Origin: an uncultured Prevotellaceae bacterium
Lineage (GTDB): Bacteria; Bacteroidota; Bacteroidia; Bacteroidales; Bacteroidaceae
Length of the DNA stretch: 64,000 nt
Assembly (NCBI GenBank): GCA_947169245.1
Contig: CAMVPA010000013.1
Span: 1-64,000 of the forward strand
Direction of reading: 5' to 3'
Made by a program: the position numbers and the translations under genes
The notes under the pieces: model-generated
Told to the model about the DNA's origin: nothing
Database searches by the model: none
What the model saw: the letters and a program-made list of their open reading frames with translations, nothing else
Part shown: in pieces, positions 42,095 through 50,216 of the stretch
How the letters are laid out: every line of letters starts with the position of its first letter
Numbering within the stretch: the stretch's first letter is position 1

Positions 42095-42180
42095 TTTTCT
42101 GGTTCTCCCCTAGGCTTTCCTATGTTTTCCTCGGTCTTCCTAGGTTTTCTTCGGTCTTTCCTATGTCTTCCTATTCCTTG
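42095..42180. repeat. 9-bp tandem repeat spacer between pepP and the cysteine peptidase
   Basis: About nine imperfect units of ttcctaggt / tttcctcgg. It runs into the last codons of the aminopeptidase P gene (stop at 42171). Confidence 0.8.
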
Positions 42181-43586
42181 TTCTCGGCCATAAAAGCCTC
42201 GAGCTCCACCGGATGATAGGGGATGCGCTTCTGTCCGAGGAAGCGGCAGCCGTCGGTAGTTATTAGCAGGTCGTCCTCGATGCGGATACCGCCGAAGTCC
42301 TTGTACTCGTCGAGTTTGTCGAAGTTGAGGAACTCCTTGCAGTGTCCCTCTTTGCGCCACAGGTCGATGAGGTGGGGTATGAAGTAGATGCCTGGCTCGT
42401 CGGTCAGCACAAAACCCTCCTGCAGGCGGCGTCCCATGCGCAGGCAGTTAGTGCCGAACTGTTCGAGGTTGGGGCGCGTCTCGTTGTCGAAGCCCACGTA
42501 GATTTGTCCCAGACCCTCCATATCGTGTACGTCCATGCCCATCATGTGGCCCAGTCCGTGGGGCAGGAACATGGCGTGTGCGCCAGCGGCCACAGCCTCG
42601 TCGGTGTCGCCCTTCATCAGCCCGAGATCCTTCAGACGGTCGGTCATCAGACGGCAGACGGCGAAGTGGACATCCTGGTACTTGACGCCTGGCTTGGCCA
42701 CCTCTAACACGTAGTCGTGACACTCCTCGACGATGCTGTAGATGTCGAGTTGGCGTTGCGTGAAACGGCCGTTGACGGGCATTGTGCGTGTATGGTCGGA
42801 GCAGTAGTCGTTGAGTTCGCAGCCTGCGTCGCAGAGCACGAGCCGTCCGTCCTCCAGTTCAGTGTCGGAGGGTGATCCGTGCATGATTTCGCCGTGCTGC
42901 GAGAAGATGGTGGCAAAACTGTTGCCCTGAGCCAGCGAGCGGGCGATGCCGTCGACCTGACCGGCCACGAAGCGCTCCGTGACACCTGGCTTGATAAGCA
43001 TCTGGGCGGTGGTATGCATGACGTAGCCCACGTTGCAGGCTGCCTCAATGTAGGCTATCTCCTCGGCGCTCTTCGTGGCGCGCATGCGTACGACGGCGTT
43101 GATGAGCTGCAGCGAGGCGGCCGCCTTCTGTTTCGAGGGATGGATGCCCAGCAGGTCCATGATCTGAATCTTGGTGTCGAAACGATATGGTGGGAGGAAA
43201 TGAATGTTTTTACGCAGTGATTGACGGTTTCCTGTTTTTTTGCAAATGACATTTCCTAAGGCGGACATGGGGCCTGTATGTGCAATGCCAACCTCGAAGG
43301 CAAGCATCTTGACTGATGGGGTGAAGCCCATCCATACAATATCCTCTACGTCTATATCATCGCCAAAGAGCCACTCTTCATCGTTGTCGATGTCGATGAC
43401 GCCCACGAGTCCGTCGCGGTGTTGTCCGAAGTAGTATAGGAACGTGGAGTCCTGACGGAATGGCGCATAGCCGTTGGCGGGGTAGTTGCAGGGCGACTCG
43501 TTGTTGCCGAAGAGTACGATAACGCCTTGTCCCACGAGCTTTTTCAGCTCGGCTCGGCGCTGTATGTAGGTCTGTTTGCTGAACAT
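42171..43586 (-). CDS. pepP: Xaa-Pro aminopeptidase (M24B)
   Basis: Releases N-terminal residues ahead of proline in the cytoplasm; no signal peptide is present. The N-terminal domain opens MFSKQTYIQRRAELKKLVG, with FRQDSTFLYYFG. The pita-bread catalytic domain carries metal ligands in CDAGCELNDYCSDHTRTMP (two Asp), HGLGHMMGMDVHD (His), LTDEPGIYF (Glu) and GGIRIEDDLLIT (Glu). Its 471 residues match the family. A -7-like TAACTTTGC lies at 43614-43622 upstream. Confidence 0.95.
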   Translation of the reverse strand: MFSKQTYIQRRAELKKLVGQGVIVLFGNNESPCNYPANGYAPFRQDSTFLYYFGQHRDGLVGVIDIDNDEEWLFGDDIDVEDIVWMGFTPSVKMLAFEVGIAHTGPMSALGNVICKKTGNRQSLRKNIHFLPPYRFDTKIQIMDLLGIHPSKQKAAASLQLINAVVRMRATKSAEEIAYIEAACNVGYVMHTTAQMLIKPGVTERFVAGQVDGIARSLAQGNSFATIFSQHGEIMHGSPSDTELEDGRLVLCDAGCELNDYCSDHTRTMPVNGRFTQRQLDIYSIVEECHDYVLEVAKPGVKYQDVHFAVCRLMTDRLKDLGLMKGDTDEAVAAGAHAMFLPHGLGHMMGMDVHDMEGLGQIYVGFDNETRPNLEQFGTNCLRMGRRLQEGFVLTDEPGIYFIPHLIDLWRKEGHCKEFLNFDKLDEYKDFGGIRIEDDLLITTDGCRFLGQKRIPYHPVELEAFMAENKE

Positions 43587-43613
43587 TTTGCAGGGTTTTA
43601 AGTTATTTTGACG

Positions 43614-43652
43614 GCAAAGTTACGAAATATCTGCGAAAAAACCGTACCTTTG
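43614..43652. promoter_or_regulatory. Divergent -7 boxes of pepP (minus) and the patatin gene (plus)
   Basis: Minus-strand TAACTTTGC at 43614-43622 and plus-strand TACCTTTG at 43645-43652. Neither has a TTG at the best -33 position, so both would be modest promoters. Confidence 0.5.
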
Positions 43653-43673
43653 CGCGAAAAATATCCTTAAAAT

Positions 43674-44507
43674 ATGCAATTAGGCCAAAAAACGGGACTT
43701 GTACTCGAGGGTGGAGGCATGCGCGGCGTCTTCACGAGCGGTGTCCTGGACGCGTTTATGAAGCACGACCTGTACTTCCCTTACACAGTGGCGGTGTCGG
43801 CCGGAGCCTGCAACGGACTGAGCTACCTGAGCCGTCAGCCGCGGCGTGCGCGCTATTCGAACATCGACCTGCTGAAGAAGTACGGCTACATCTCGTTGCG
43901 GACGCTCATTACGCAGGGTTCCATCTTCGACCCGACGCTGCTCTACGAACGCTTTCCCAACGAGATTCTGCCCTACGACTACGAGGCGGCTTTCGCCAAC
44001 CCCATGACGTTTGAGATGGTATGTACGAACTGCCTGACGGGTCGCGCCGAGTACCTGTCGGAGCGCAGCGACCCACGGCGTCTGCTGGCCATCTGCCGTG
44101 CTACGTCGTCGCTGCCCTACGTGGCCCATATCACCGAGGTCGACGGCGTACCGATGCTCGACGGCGGCATTGTAGACAGCATCCCCGTGGCGCGTGCCGT
44201 TAGTCAAGGTTTTTCGCCTAATGTGGTGGTGCTCACGCGCAACCGTGGCTACCGCTCGACAGAGACCGACTTCAAGGTGCCGCGGCTCTTCTACAAGAAC
44301 TATCCGAGATTACGTGTTGTGCTGAGCCACCACGTAGAAGCGTATAACGAGCAGTTGGAAATGATTGAACGCATGGAAGACTGGGGTGAAATCTATTGCA
44401 TTCGTCCTGAGCGGCCGTTAGAGGTCGACCGCATGTGTAGAGATGTAAAAAAACTCGAAGCCCTCTACGAAGAAGGCTTCAAGTTAGGCGAACGGTTTAT
44501 TTCTTGA
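43674..44507 (+). CDS. Patatin-like phospholipase
   Basis: A 277-residue acyl hydrolase of the RssA type. Seen: oxyanion loop LVLEGGGMRGVFTSGVLDA, nucleophile Ser in VAVSAGACNG (Ala in place of the first Gly of GxSxG) and the catalytic Asp in MLDGGIVDSIPV. There is no signal peptide, so it probably acts on phospholipids from the cytoplasmic side. The start is about 15 bases from the predicted transcript start. Its 3' end overlaps the convergent lipoprotein gene by 11 bp. Confidence 0.92.
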   Translation: MQLGQKTGLVLEGGGMRGVFTSGVLDAFMKHDLYFPYTVAVSAGACNGLSYLSRQPRRARYSNIDLLKKYGYISLRTLITQGSIFDPTLLYERFPNEILPYDYEAAFANPMTFEMVCTNCLTGRAEYLSERSDPRRLLAICRATSSLPYVAHITEVDGVPMLDGGIVDSIPVARAVSQGFSPNVVVLTRNRGYRSTETDFKVPRLFYKNYPRLRVVLSHHVEAYNEQLEMIERMEDWGEIYCIRPERPLEVDRMCRDVKKLEALYEEGFKLGERFIS

Positions 44508-45516
44508 AGTTGATACGCTTCACAATCTTTTTCTTCATGTTCTTCAGTGTGGGTAGAGCATTTTGGATAGCTGCACGCGTGCGGTTGTCGTAGGTGTAGT
44601 TGATGGATGATTCGCCAACCATCTTCTCTATGCTAATTGCACCGTTGTTGTTCAGTGAGAAGCTCATTTCGTATTCTTCAGTGCCAGAATCTGGGTCTGA
44701 GAAGTCGCTTTCTTCCGACCATTCGTCGGTAATTAGCTTAGGCAGGCTGCTGGGCCCCATGCCAAAGACTCCTGCTACGCCCAGAATACCACCAACATTG
44801 TCGAGTGATGTGAGTTCCTCTGCCATGTAGTAGGGAAACTGCTTGTATTTGTTCGACTGGTTGCCGTAGCTGATGGTGTAGTTGTCCTTTGACTTGTAAC
44901 CTAACGATTGACCAGCATACTTGTAGGTCGTCGATACGTCAGCAACGCACTTGGTCAGGTTGCCGTTGCTCCAGGTGTACTTCACGTTGGTATTACCTGA
45001 ATAGGTGATTTTAGTGCCTTCGATGATGTAATCGCCGGTCATGGAAACTTTGCAGCTTGTGAGTTGGTTGTTCGAGTAGTTGTAGTTAATGGTGTAGTTG
45101 TAGTTCTCCTTCTGCCCTTCGTCGTCAAGACCAGAGAATTTTAGCGTGACCTTCGACACAAGGTTATTACTCAACGTGAATGTCATGGCACCCTCTTCAT
45201 CTTCAATATTGAGGACAGAGCCGTTAAATACGTATTCCTCATTATCGACGGTGAAGCTTTTCAGCGTGCCGTTGTCGTTGTAGGTGTAGGTGGTGCCGGT
45301 AATCGCTGTAACCAACACGCGTTCGCCTTCTTGTCCACTTTCAGGGCCACCGTTTTGTCCGCCTTCTTGTCCATCTTCAGGGCCTCCGTCAGGACGTTCT
45401 GGGCGTTCTGGACGTCCGTTGTCTTTGTTTTCGTCATCGTCGCCACAGGCCACGAAGCCAGCTGTTGTCATCAAGGCCATCATGGTGAAGGCCATCACTT
45501 TCATTAGTTGTTTCAT
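44497..45516 (-). CDS. Lipoprotein, DUF4595-like, with Gly/Glu/Pro-rich linker
   Basis: A 339-residue lipoprotein with lipobox FVAC (Cys 24) followed by GDDDENKDN, a surface-export type signal. A low-complexity linker follows (RPERPERPDGG, EDGQEGGQNGGPES, about 36-65), encoded by short DNA repeats. After it come repeated YTYNDNGTLKSFT, YSNNQLTSCKV and YTWSNGNLTKC segments, the YD-like beta-repeat pattern of DUF4595-type Bacteroidales lipoproteins. The function is unknown. It is convergent with and slightly overlaps the patatin gene, and lies 43 bp after trmD. Confidence 0.7.
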   Translation of the reverse strand: MKQLMKVMAFTMMALMTTAGFVACGDDDENKDNGRPERPERPDGGPEDGQEGGQNGGPESGQEGERVLVTAITGTTYTYNDNGTLKSFTVDNEEYVFNGSVLNIEDEEGAMTFTLSNNLVSKVTLKFSGLDDEGQKENYNYTINYNYSNNQLTSCKVSMTGDYIIEGTKITYSGNTNVKYTWSNGNLTKCVADVSTTYKYAGQSLGYKSKDNYTISYGNQSNKYKQFPYYMAEELTSLDNVGGILGVAGVFGMGPSSLPKLITDEWSEESDFSDPDSGTEEYEMSFSLNNNGAISIEKMVGESSINYTYDNRTRAAIQNALPTLKNMKKKIVKRINFKK

Positions 45517-45559
45517 AAGCGTTCGGTTTTGTAAAGTAATGTATTAGTACGTTGATAGA

Positions 45560-46237
45560 TTAATCTTTCAAGAGGTCTGGACGCAGTCGGCGTGTGCGTT
45601 CAATAGCTTGTTCCAGTTCCCAGTTCCTGATTTTTGCTTCGTTGCCGCTAAGCAGAATGTCAGGAACTTTCCAACCTTTGTAGTCGGCTGGACGGGTGTA
45701 GATGGGAGCGGCTAGCAAGTCGTCCTGGAAGCAGTCGCTGAGGGCACTCTGCTCGTCGCCGATGACGCCTGGCACCACGCGCACCACGGCGTCGGCAATC
45801 ATGGCTGCCACCAGCTCGCCGCCCGTCAGCACGAAGTCGCCGATGCTGATTTCACGCGTAATAAGATGGTCGCGCACGCGCTGGTCGATGCCCTTGTAGT
45901 GACCTGCCAGTATGATGATGTTGCCCTTCAGCGACAGCTCGTTGGCCATGTGCTGGTCGAAGCGTTCGCCGTCGGGCGAGGTGAAGATGACTTCGTCGTA
46001 GTCGCGCTCGGCCTTCAGGGCGCTGATGCAGCGATCTATGGGTTCGCACTGCATGACCATTCCTGCCGACCCTCCGTAGGGGTAGTCGTCAACGCGGCGC
46101 CACTTGTCGAGGGTGTAGTCTCTTAGGTTATGCAGGCGTATCTCTGCCAGTCCTTTTTTCTCGGCCCTGGCCAATATGGACTCGTGGACGAAGCCCTCGA
46201 GCATTTCGGGTAATACGGTGATGATGTCGATTCTCAT
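45560..46237 (-). CDS. trmD: tRNA (guanine-37-N1) methyltransferase
   Basis: Methylates G37 next to the anticodon using AdoMet, which prevents frameshifting. The start is set at [16 protein letters not shown] because the family begins there; the open frame upstream runs through the promoter. Seen: [16 protein letters not shown] segment [20 protein letters not shown], the trefoil-knot motifs [27 protein letters not shown] and [17 protein letters not shown]. Its 225 residues are full length. Confidence 0.96.
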   Translation of the reverse strand: MRIDIITVLPEMLEGFVHESILARAEKKGLAEIRLHNLRDYTLDKWRRVDDYPYGGSAGMVMQCEPIDRCISALKAERDYDEVIFTSPDGERFDQHMANELSLKGNIIILAGHYKGIDQRVRDHLITREISIGDFVLTGGELVAAMIADAVVRVVPGVIGDEQSALSDCFQDDLLAAPIYTRPADYKGWKVPDILLSGNEAKIRNWELEQAIERTRRLRPDLLKD

Positions 46238-46287
46238 ATTATTATGTATGTAGTGGGGATTGTCCCCCGACCCGTCTTGTTTCTGGG

Positions 46288-46319
46288 GCAAAGATACAAA
46301 AAGAAATCGGTTCTGCCAA
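46288..46319 (-). promoter_or_regulatory. trmD promoter
   Basis: On the minus strand, TTG (46319-46317), 20 bp, then TATCTTTGC (46296-46288): a consensus Bacteroidetes promoter. It excludes the upstream start of the longer trmD frame. Confidence 0.75.
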
Positions 46320-46362
46320 ATAGTCGACGACTTTTTCGCAAAACTCCGTGTGTTTATCATTC

Positions 46363-46390
46363 AAAAGCAAACGGTTAGACGTTTGCTTTT
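46363..46390 (-). terminator. Terminator overlapping the end of the CcsA-related gene
   Basis: A 10-bp stem (aaaagcaaac 46363-46372 with gtttgctttt 46381-46390) has an A/T-rich base that supplies the T-run. The stem includes the last codons and stop of the gene. Confidence 0.65.
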
Positions 46391-46971
46391 CTTTTCATGG
46401 AATGGCAGAGTAGGGGCAGAAGGATGATAGAAAGCAGAGCAATGCCCGTACCCAGCCCTTGACTGACGGGAAAACCGAACACGGCTTCTTTCGAGTCGGG
46501 GGTGATGGACGGCGTGGCGCTGCCGAAGGTGTACTGGTACTCGAGCATGCGGTCGATATAGGCATCGACGATGTTCCAGTTGCCGGCTTCTATTTCCTGC
46601 TGCATGCGGGGAAAAACCTCGCGGATGTACTTCTGATGCTCCAGCCCTATCGATGCGGGCAGCTCGTCGGCAGGGGCGTACCAGTTGATGGTGCCGTCGG
46701 CTTGACGATGGGGGAAGATGCGCAGCGACTGCCAGTTGTCGTTGTAGAAGATGTAGGACATGAACTGCTGTTCGACAGTCATGCTGTCGTTAGGCGCTAA
46801 AAGCCGCTGGGCGTGGTAGCCCAGCGGACTGATGGTGGTGCCGTCGTTCAGCAGTAGGCGGCAGAAGTGACGGGCAGAAGCCCCGCCCCGTTCCCCTCCA
46901 ATTGGAGGGGAAGCATTAGCTGCAAGAGCTGTGACGGGGAGGGACAGGAACAGCAATAGTAGCCTGAGCAT
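46375..46971 (-). CDS. CcsA/ResC-related periplasmic fragment, 198 aa
   Basis: The start is chosen at MLRLLLLFLSLPVTALA, a signal peptide; the frame further upstream overlaps the cytochrome gene and is not protein-like. The body has FCRLLLNDGTTISPLGYHAQRLL, then SMTVEQQFMSYIFYNDNWQSL and one C-terminal membrane helix (GTGIALLSIILLPLLCH) ending in basic residues. The order 'short dish-like NDG-I-P-L-x-x-A, then EQ-x-x-x-x-x-x-F-W-x-x' recalls the periplasmic segment of the large Bacteroidetes cytochrome c assembly protein CcsA. The heme-handling WWD membrane core is absent. It may be a trimmed paralogue serving the cytochrome next door. Residues about 21-31 (SPPIGGERGGA) come from a family B palindrome. 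Function uncertain. Confidence 0.5.
   Translation of the reverse strand: MLRLLLLFLSLPVTALAANASPPIGGERGGASARHFCRLLLNDGTTISPLGYHAQRLLAPNDSMTVEQQFMSYIFYNDNWQSLRIFPHRQADGTINWYAPADELPASIGLEHQKYIREVFPRMQQEIEAGNWNIVDAYIDRMLEYQYTFGSATPSITPDSKEAVFGFPVSQGLGTGIALLSIILLPLLCHSMKRKANV
46880..46915. repeat. Palindromic element family B copy in the CcsA-related gene
   Basis: gccccgccccgttcccctcc and ggaggggaagc form a dyad with the centre aatt, in frame just after the signal peptide. It has the same agcccc/ggaggg style as the trpE elements. Confidence 0.6.
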
Positions 46972-47017
46972 CCAAGAAAGCTGGTGCTTCCGAGAAAAGG
47001 GGAAATGCAAGAGACTA

Positions 47018-48820
47018 TTATATGCTCTCAATGAAATGGACGATGGCATCGCGATCGGATTTGGGGAGGTTGTAGAACTTCTCGGTGGCTCGGTAGCCCT
47101 GCGATTGCTTGGAATAGCCATGCCACATGATAGCCTCGACGACGGAGCGGGCGCGACAGTCGTGCAGACGGTCGTCGGCACCGGTCAGACGGCGTGACAG
47201 GCCGCGTCCCCAGAGCGGTGTGGTGCGACACCAGCCGGTGCGTATGTCGTTCTCCATAAACAGGCGGTGCTGCACCATGTCGGTGTAGGGCCAGATGGTC
47301 TGGTGGGGAAACTTCGGGAAGAGCCGGGTGTAGTCGCCGTCGTTGGCCAGTCCGTTGGCGTCGGCATAAGCTTTTGTAGAGGCGTCCACCCACATGTTGT
47401 CGGCACCCGTCTGCCATGATGGACGATGACATTGGGCGCAGCCAATCTCGGAGAAGAGATCCTTTCCACGCTGGACGTTGGGGTCGTTCAGATTGCGTGC
47501 GGCAGGCACGGCCAGGCCGCGATGCCACACCATGAATTGGTAGTACTGCTTGTCTGACATCTCATCCTTTCCATTATAAGGTGCACCCTCAAAGAGGTAC
47601 TTGTCGAAGGTCTCCTTCTTGGCTACACTCGAACAGGAGAGAATCTCCTTGACGCGTGCTTTGATACCCTCGTCGGTGCCGTCGGCATAGTAGGGGTAGA
47701 GAGTGCTCAGAGGTGACGAGCCGTGCTCGCGGATGTAACTGATGACTTCCTCGTCTTGACTCATGGCTGTAGCCCATGCGGGTGTGGTGTAGAGCCAGTG
47801 ACGGTCGCTGCGGGTGACGTTGGTGATGTTCCAGATGGCGTTGGCGCCGGCACCGTCCTGTAGCGTGCCGCGGGTCATGGCGTAGGTGAAGCGCTTCAGC
47901 GGACCTCGGGTGCCGTGGAAAGAACCTGTGTTGTTGTAGCCGGCGCTGTAGTAGGCCGAGGCCTTGAACGTGCCGGCATCCTTGTCCCACATGTTGGGGT
48001 TCATGTCGACGAAACGTGCTTCCGAGGCCCACTGCTTCTCTATCTCCTCGTCGTCGATGGCATCGAGCAGACCAGTGCCGTAGATGCCGATGGTCGACTC
48101 CAGGCGCACCTCGTAGTCCGAGGGCTTGGGGAAGGTGTTGAAGGCGCTGACGGGAATGGTCACCTCAGGATAGATCAGCGCATATTGCTCACCGTCGGGG
48201 AAGGTCATGGGCAGGCCGCTGGGCATCACCGAGACGTTCTTCCATGCTATCTGTATCTGCTCCTCGTCGATGGGCGCCTTGAAGGGCTTCATGGCCTGCG
48301 TCTGGGGCATGCCCGTCACCTCGCTGATGTAGCCCGAGGCCTCGGTGGTGTAGCGCACACCGTCCTCCGTGAAGGCCTCCTGCGGGTGATAGATGACGAG
48401 CAGGTAGCCGTTGCCCACCTGGTTGGCACGATACTCCGTCTGGCGCTTGCCGTGACCGTAGCTGGGGTGACAGGCAATGCAGCTGCTGCGCACCCAGGCA
48501 GGTCCAAGACCACGGCGCGGGTCTTGGTCGATGGTGTAGAGGTGCTCGAAGAAGTCTTCGCCCACGTTGAAGTCCTCCTCCATGCCGCTGACCTCAGCCA
48601 GGGCGGGTGCAGGGGCCGAGTAGCTGGCCTTCTCGGTAGTGCCCAACTCGCCGCCGGGGAACCATTCCTCTGCAGTGAACGGCCCCGTGGCCTTACCAAA
48701 CACTTCCTCCGCGGGTGTCAATTGCCCCAGGTTCTCATTGATGTTCTCATCATCGGAACATGCTGACAGCACGGTGGCTGCCAGCATGGACACGATGAAC
48801 AGTCGTGATAGCTTGTTCAT
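47018..48820 (-). CDS. Di-heme oxidoreductase/peroxidase-like lipoprotein (DUF1111/DHOR)
   Basis: A 600-residue lipoprotein with lipobox LSAC (Cys 21), then SDDENINEN. Two c-type heme sites are visible: RSSCIACHPSYGHG (Cys 114-His 118) and SEIGCAQCHRPSWQTG (about 460). The layout fits the DUF1111 'di-haem oxidoreductase, putative peroxidase' family, whose members are often paired with imelysin in Bacteroidetes. It likely sits on the outer membrane facing the periplasm or surface, and may oxidise or reduce a metal or heme ligand; that role is inference. It is followed after 46 bp by the CcsA-related gene and preceded by imelysin. Confidence 0.85.
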   Translation of the reverse strand: MNKLSRLFIVSMLAATVLSACSDDENINENLGQLTPAEEVFGKATGPFTAEEWFPGGELGTTEKASYSAPAPALAEVSGMEEDFNVGEDFFEHLYTIDQDPRRGLGPAWVRSSCIACHPSYGHGKRQTEYRANQVGNGYLLVIYHPQEAFTEDGVRYTTEASGYISEVTGMPQTQAMKPFKAPIDEEQIQIAWKNVSVMPSGLPMTFPDGEQYALIYPEVTIPVSAFNTFPKPSDYEVRLESTIGIYGTGLLDAIDDEEIEKQWASEARFVDMNPNMWDKDAGTFKASAYYSAGYNNTGSFHGTRGPLKRFTYAMTRGTLQDGAGANAIWNITNVTRSDRHWLYTTPAWATAMSQDEEVISYIREHGSSPLSTLYPYYADGTDEGIKARVKEILSCSSVAKKETFDKYLFEGAPYNGKDEMSDKQYYQFMVWHRGLAVPAARNLNDPNVQRGKDLFSEIGCAQCHRPSWQTGADNMWVDASTKAYADANGLANDGDYTRLFPKFPHQTIWPYTDMVQHRLFMENDIRTGWCRTTPLWGRGLSRRLTGADDRLHDCRARSVVEAIMWHGYSKQSQGYRATEKFYNLPKSDRDAIVHFIESI

Positions 48821-48878
48821 AGATTATTGTTATTTGTTACATTGTTTCAACTATTCTTGCACCTCGTATCTCGAAAAA

Positions 48879-50144
48879 TCACTCCTCCGTCGTCGACTCC
48901 CAGTTCGTGGGGTCGTCGAAGTTCTTGTTCCAGATGACGCTACAGTACTTCACGAACGGTGCCGGCATGCGTCCAATCTTGTCGATGGCGCTATTGAAGG
49001 CGTTCTCGACGGTGGTGTTCATGGCCGTCTGGCTGACGCTGGCAAAGAAGCTGTGGAAACTGCCCTGTGCGGCACTGCCGTCGAGCGAGCCCAGCCACAC
49101 GTTGCGGATGCTGCGGATGTTGTCCTGAAAGTCGGTGATGGAGTTGTAGCTGTAGGGCGACTCCACATAGGCGATGTCGCCATTGGTGAAGGGGTTGGCA
49201 ATCTTGGCCGTTCCCACCTCGTTGCAGATGGCCACGCACGAACCCTCGTCGTCGCTCAGCACCTGGGCGATGGCATCCTTCAGCGAGGGGAAGGTGCTCT
49301 TGGAACCAGCCTCGCCGGCTTTCGTCAGGTTGTCACTGTAGCTGAGACCGTTCTCCGTCTGATAGCTCAGTCCGGCTGCCTTGACAACTGCCACGCGGCT
49401 CGCGTTCTTCTCGCCTTCCCAGACCACCTGCAACTGGAAGCAGCGCTCTTTCAGCAGACGGCATACCTGCTGGGCGTACTTCAGCTCGTCGGCACCGCTG
49501 ATGCTCTCGAAGTTCTTGTAGGTGTCATTGCCCTGCAACTCGGCAACCTTACGGTTCTGACCGTTGCGGAAGAGGATGAACTCCAGCGCGTGGAAACCCA
49601 GGATGGTTGACTCGTCCTCAATCTCGGCCGTCATGCCGCCCTTGAAGTAGTCGAGCAGCTCTGCACGGTCGAGTGGCCACGAGTCGATGGTCGGGTCGAT
49701 GCTGAAGTCGGAGGCAGCACCGCCGAGGAAAGCCTCCGAGCGCTCCCAGTGCTGGCGGGCAGCCTTGAAGTCCTGACAGGCTTTGTCAATCTGCGCCTGC
49801 GTGATGGTGTTGACGGTCAGACCGTTCAGCGTCTTCTCCAGATCCTCCACGTCGTCGGCCAAATTGGTGTAGGTGGGTACGATGACCTTGTTGACGAGGT
49901 TGGTGAGTACCTGGCGCAGTGCCGTCTCCTGCTCAGCGGTCAGGCTGGCTGTGGCGATAGCCTCGTTGGCGGCCTCCAGTGCCGTCACTGTGGTGGCGCA
50001 GGCGTCGATGGCCTCGTTGCCGAGGGCGCGGTTCTTGTACTCGTCTTCACTCTTGTTGTCGTCATCGCTGCTACACGATGACAGTGTCAGGCCTCCCAGC
50101 AGGAGGGCTACCGACAGGAATAAATACTTTTTCATTAGCTTCAT
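48879..50144 (-). CDS. Imelysin-family (M75) lipoprotein
   Basis: A 421-residue lipoprotein with lipobox LSSC (Cys 24), then SSDDDNKSEDE, a strong surface-export signature. The helical imelysin fold is marked by DFKAARQHWERSEAFLGG, the conserved IDSWPLDRAELLDYF segment and the GxHxxE motif in ILGFHALEFILFRNG. Imelysin-like proteins are linked to iron uptake (known for IrpA-like members); a peptidase activity is doubted. It lies between the porin and the di-heme protein. A second Met three codons in is an equally plausible start. Confidence 0.9.
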   Translation of the reverse strand: MKLMKKYLFLSVALLLGGLTLSSCSSDDDNKSEDEYKNRALGNEAIDACATTVTALEAANEAIATASLTAEQETALRQVLTNLVNKVIVPTYTNLADDVEDLEKTLNGLTVNTITQAQIDKACQDFKAARQHWERSEAFLGGAASDFSIDPTIDSWPLDRAELLDYFKGGMTAEIEDESTILGFHALEFILFRNGQNRKVAELQGNDTYKNFESISGADELKYAQQVCRLLKERCFQLQVVWEGEKNASRVAVVKAAGLSYQTENGLSYSDNLTKAGEAGSKSTFPSLKDAIAQVLSDDEGSCVAICNEVGTAKIANPFTNGDIAYVESPYSYNSITDFQDNIRSIRNVWLGSLDGSAAQGSFHSFFASVSQTAMNTTVENAFNSAIDKIGRMPAPFVKYCSVIWNKNFDDPTNWESTTEE

Positions 50145-50164
50145 AAAACCTTATTATATTGAAA

Positions 50165-50216
50165 TTTCACTTTTCTCCTCTTACTTCTCACTTCTCACCT
50201 CTCACCTCTTACCTCT
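50165..50216. repeat. ctcacctct tandem repeat spacer before the porin stop
   Basis: About six imperfect 8-9 bp units (cttctcacctctcacctct). Related tracts lie at 4124-4144 and inside metH (60035-60073). Confidence 0.75.

Noticed and set aside
46238..46360. Longer start for trmD
   Set aside because: It runs through a consensus promoter at 46288-46319; the TrmD family begins at MRIDIIT.
46972..47181. Longer start for the CcsA-related gene
   Set aside because: It overlaps the end of the di-heme gene and is Ser/Pro/Arg-rich; the ATG at 46971 starts a good signal peptide.
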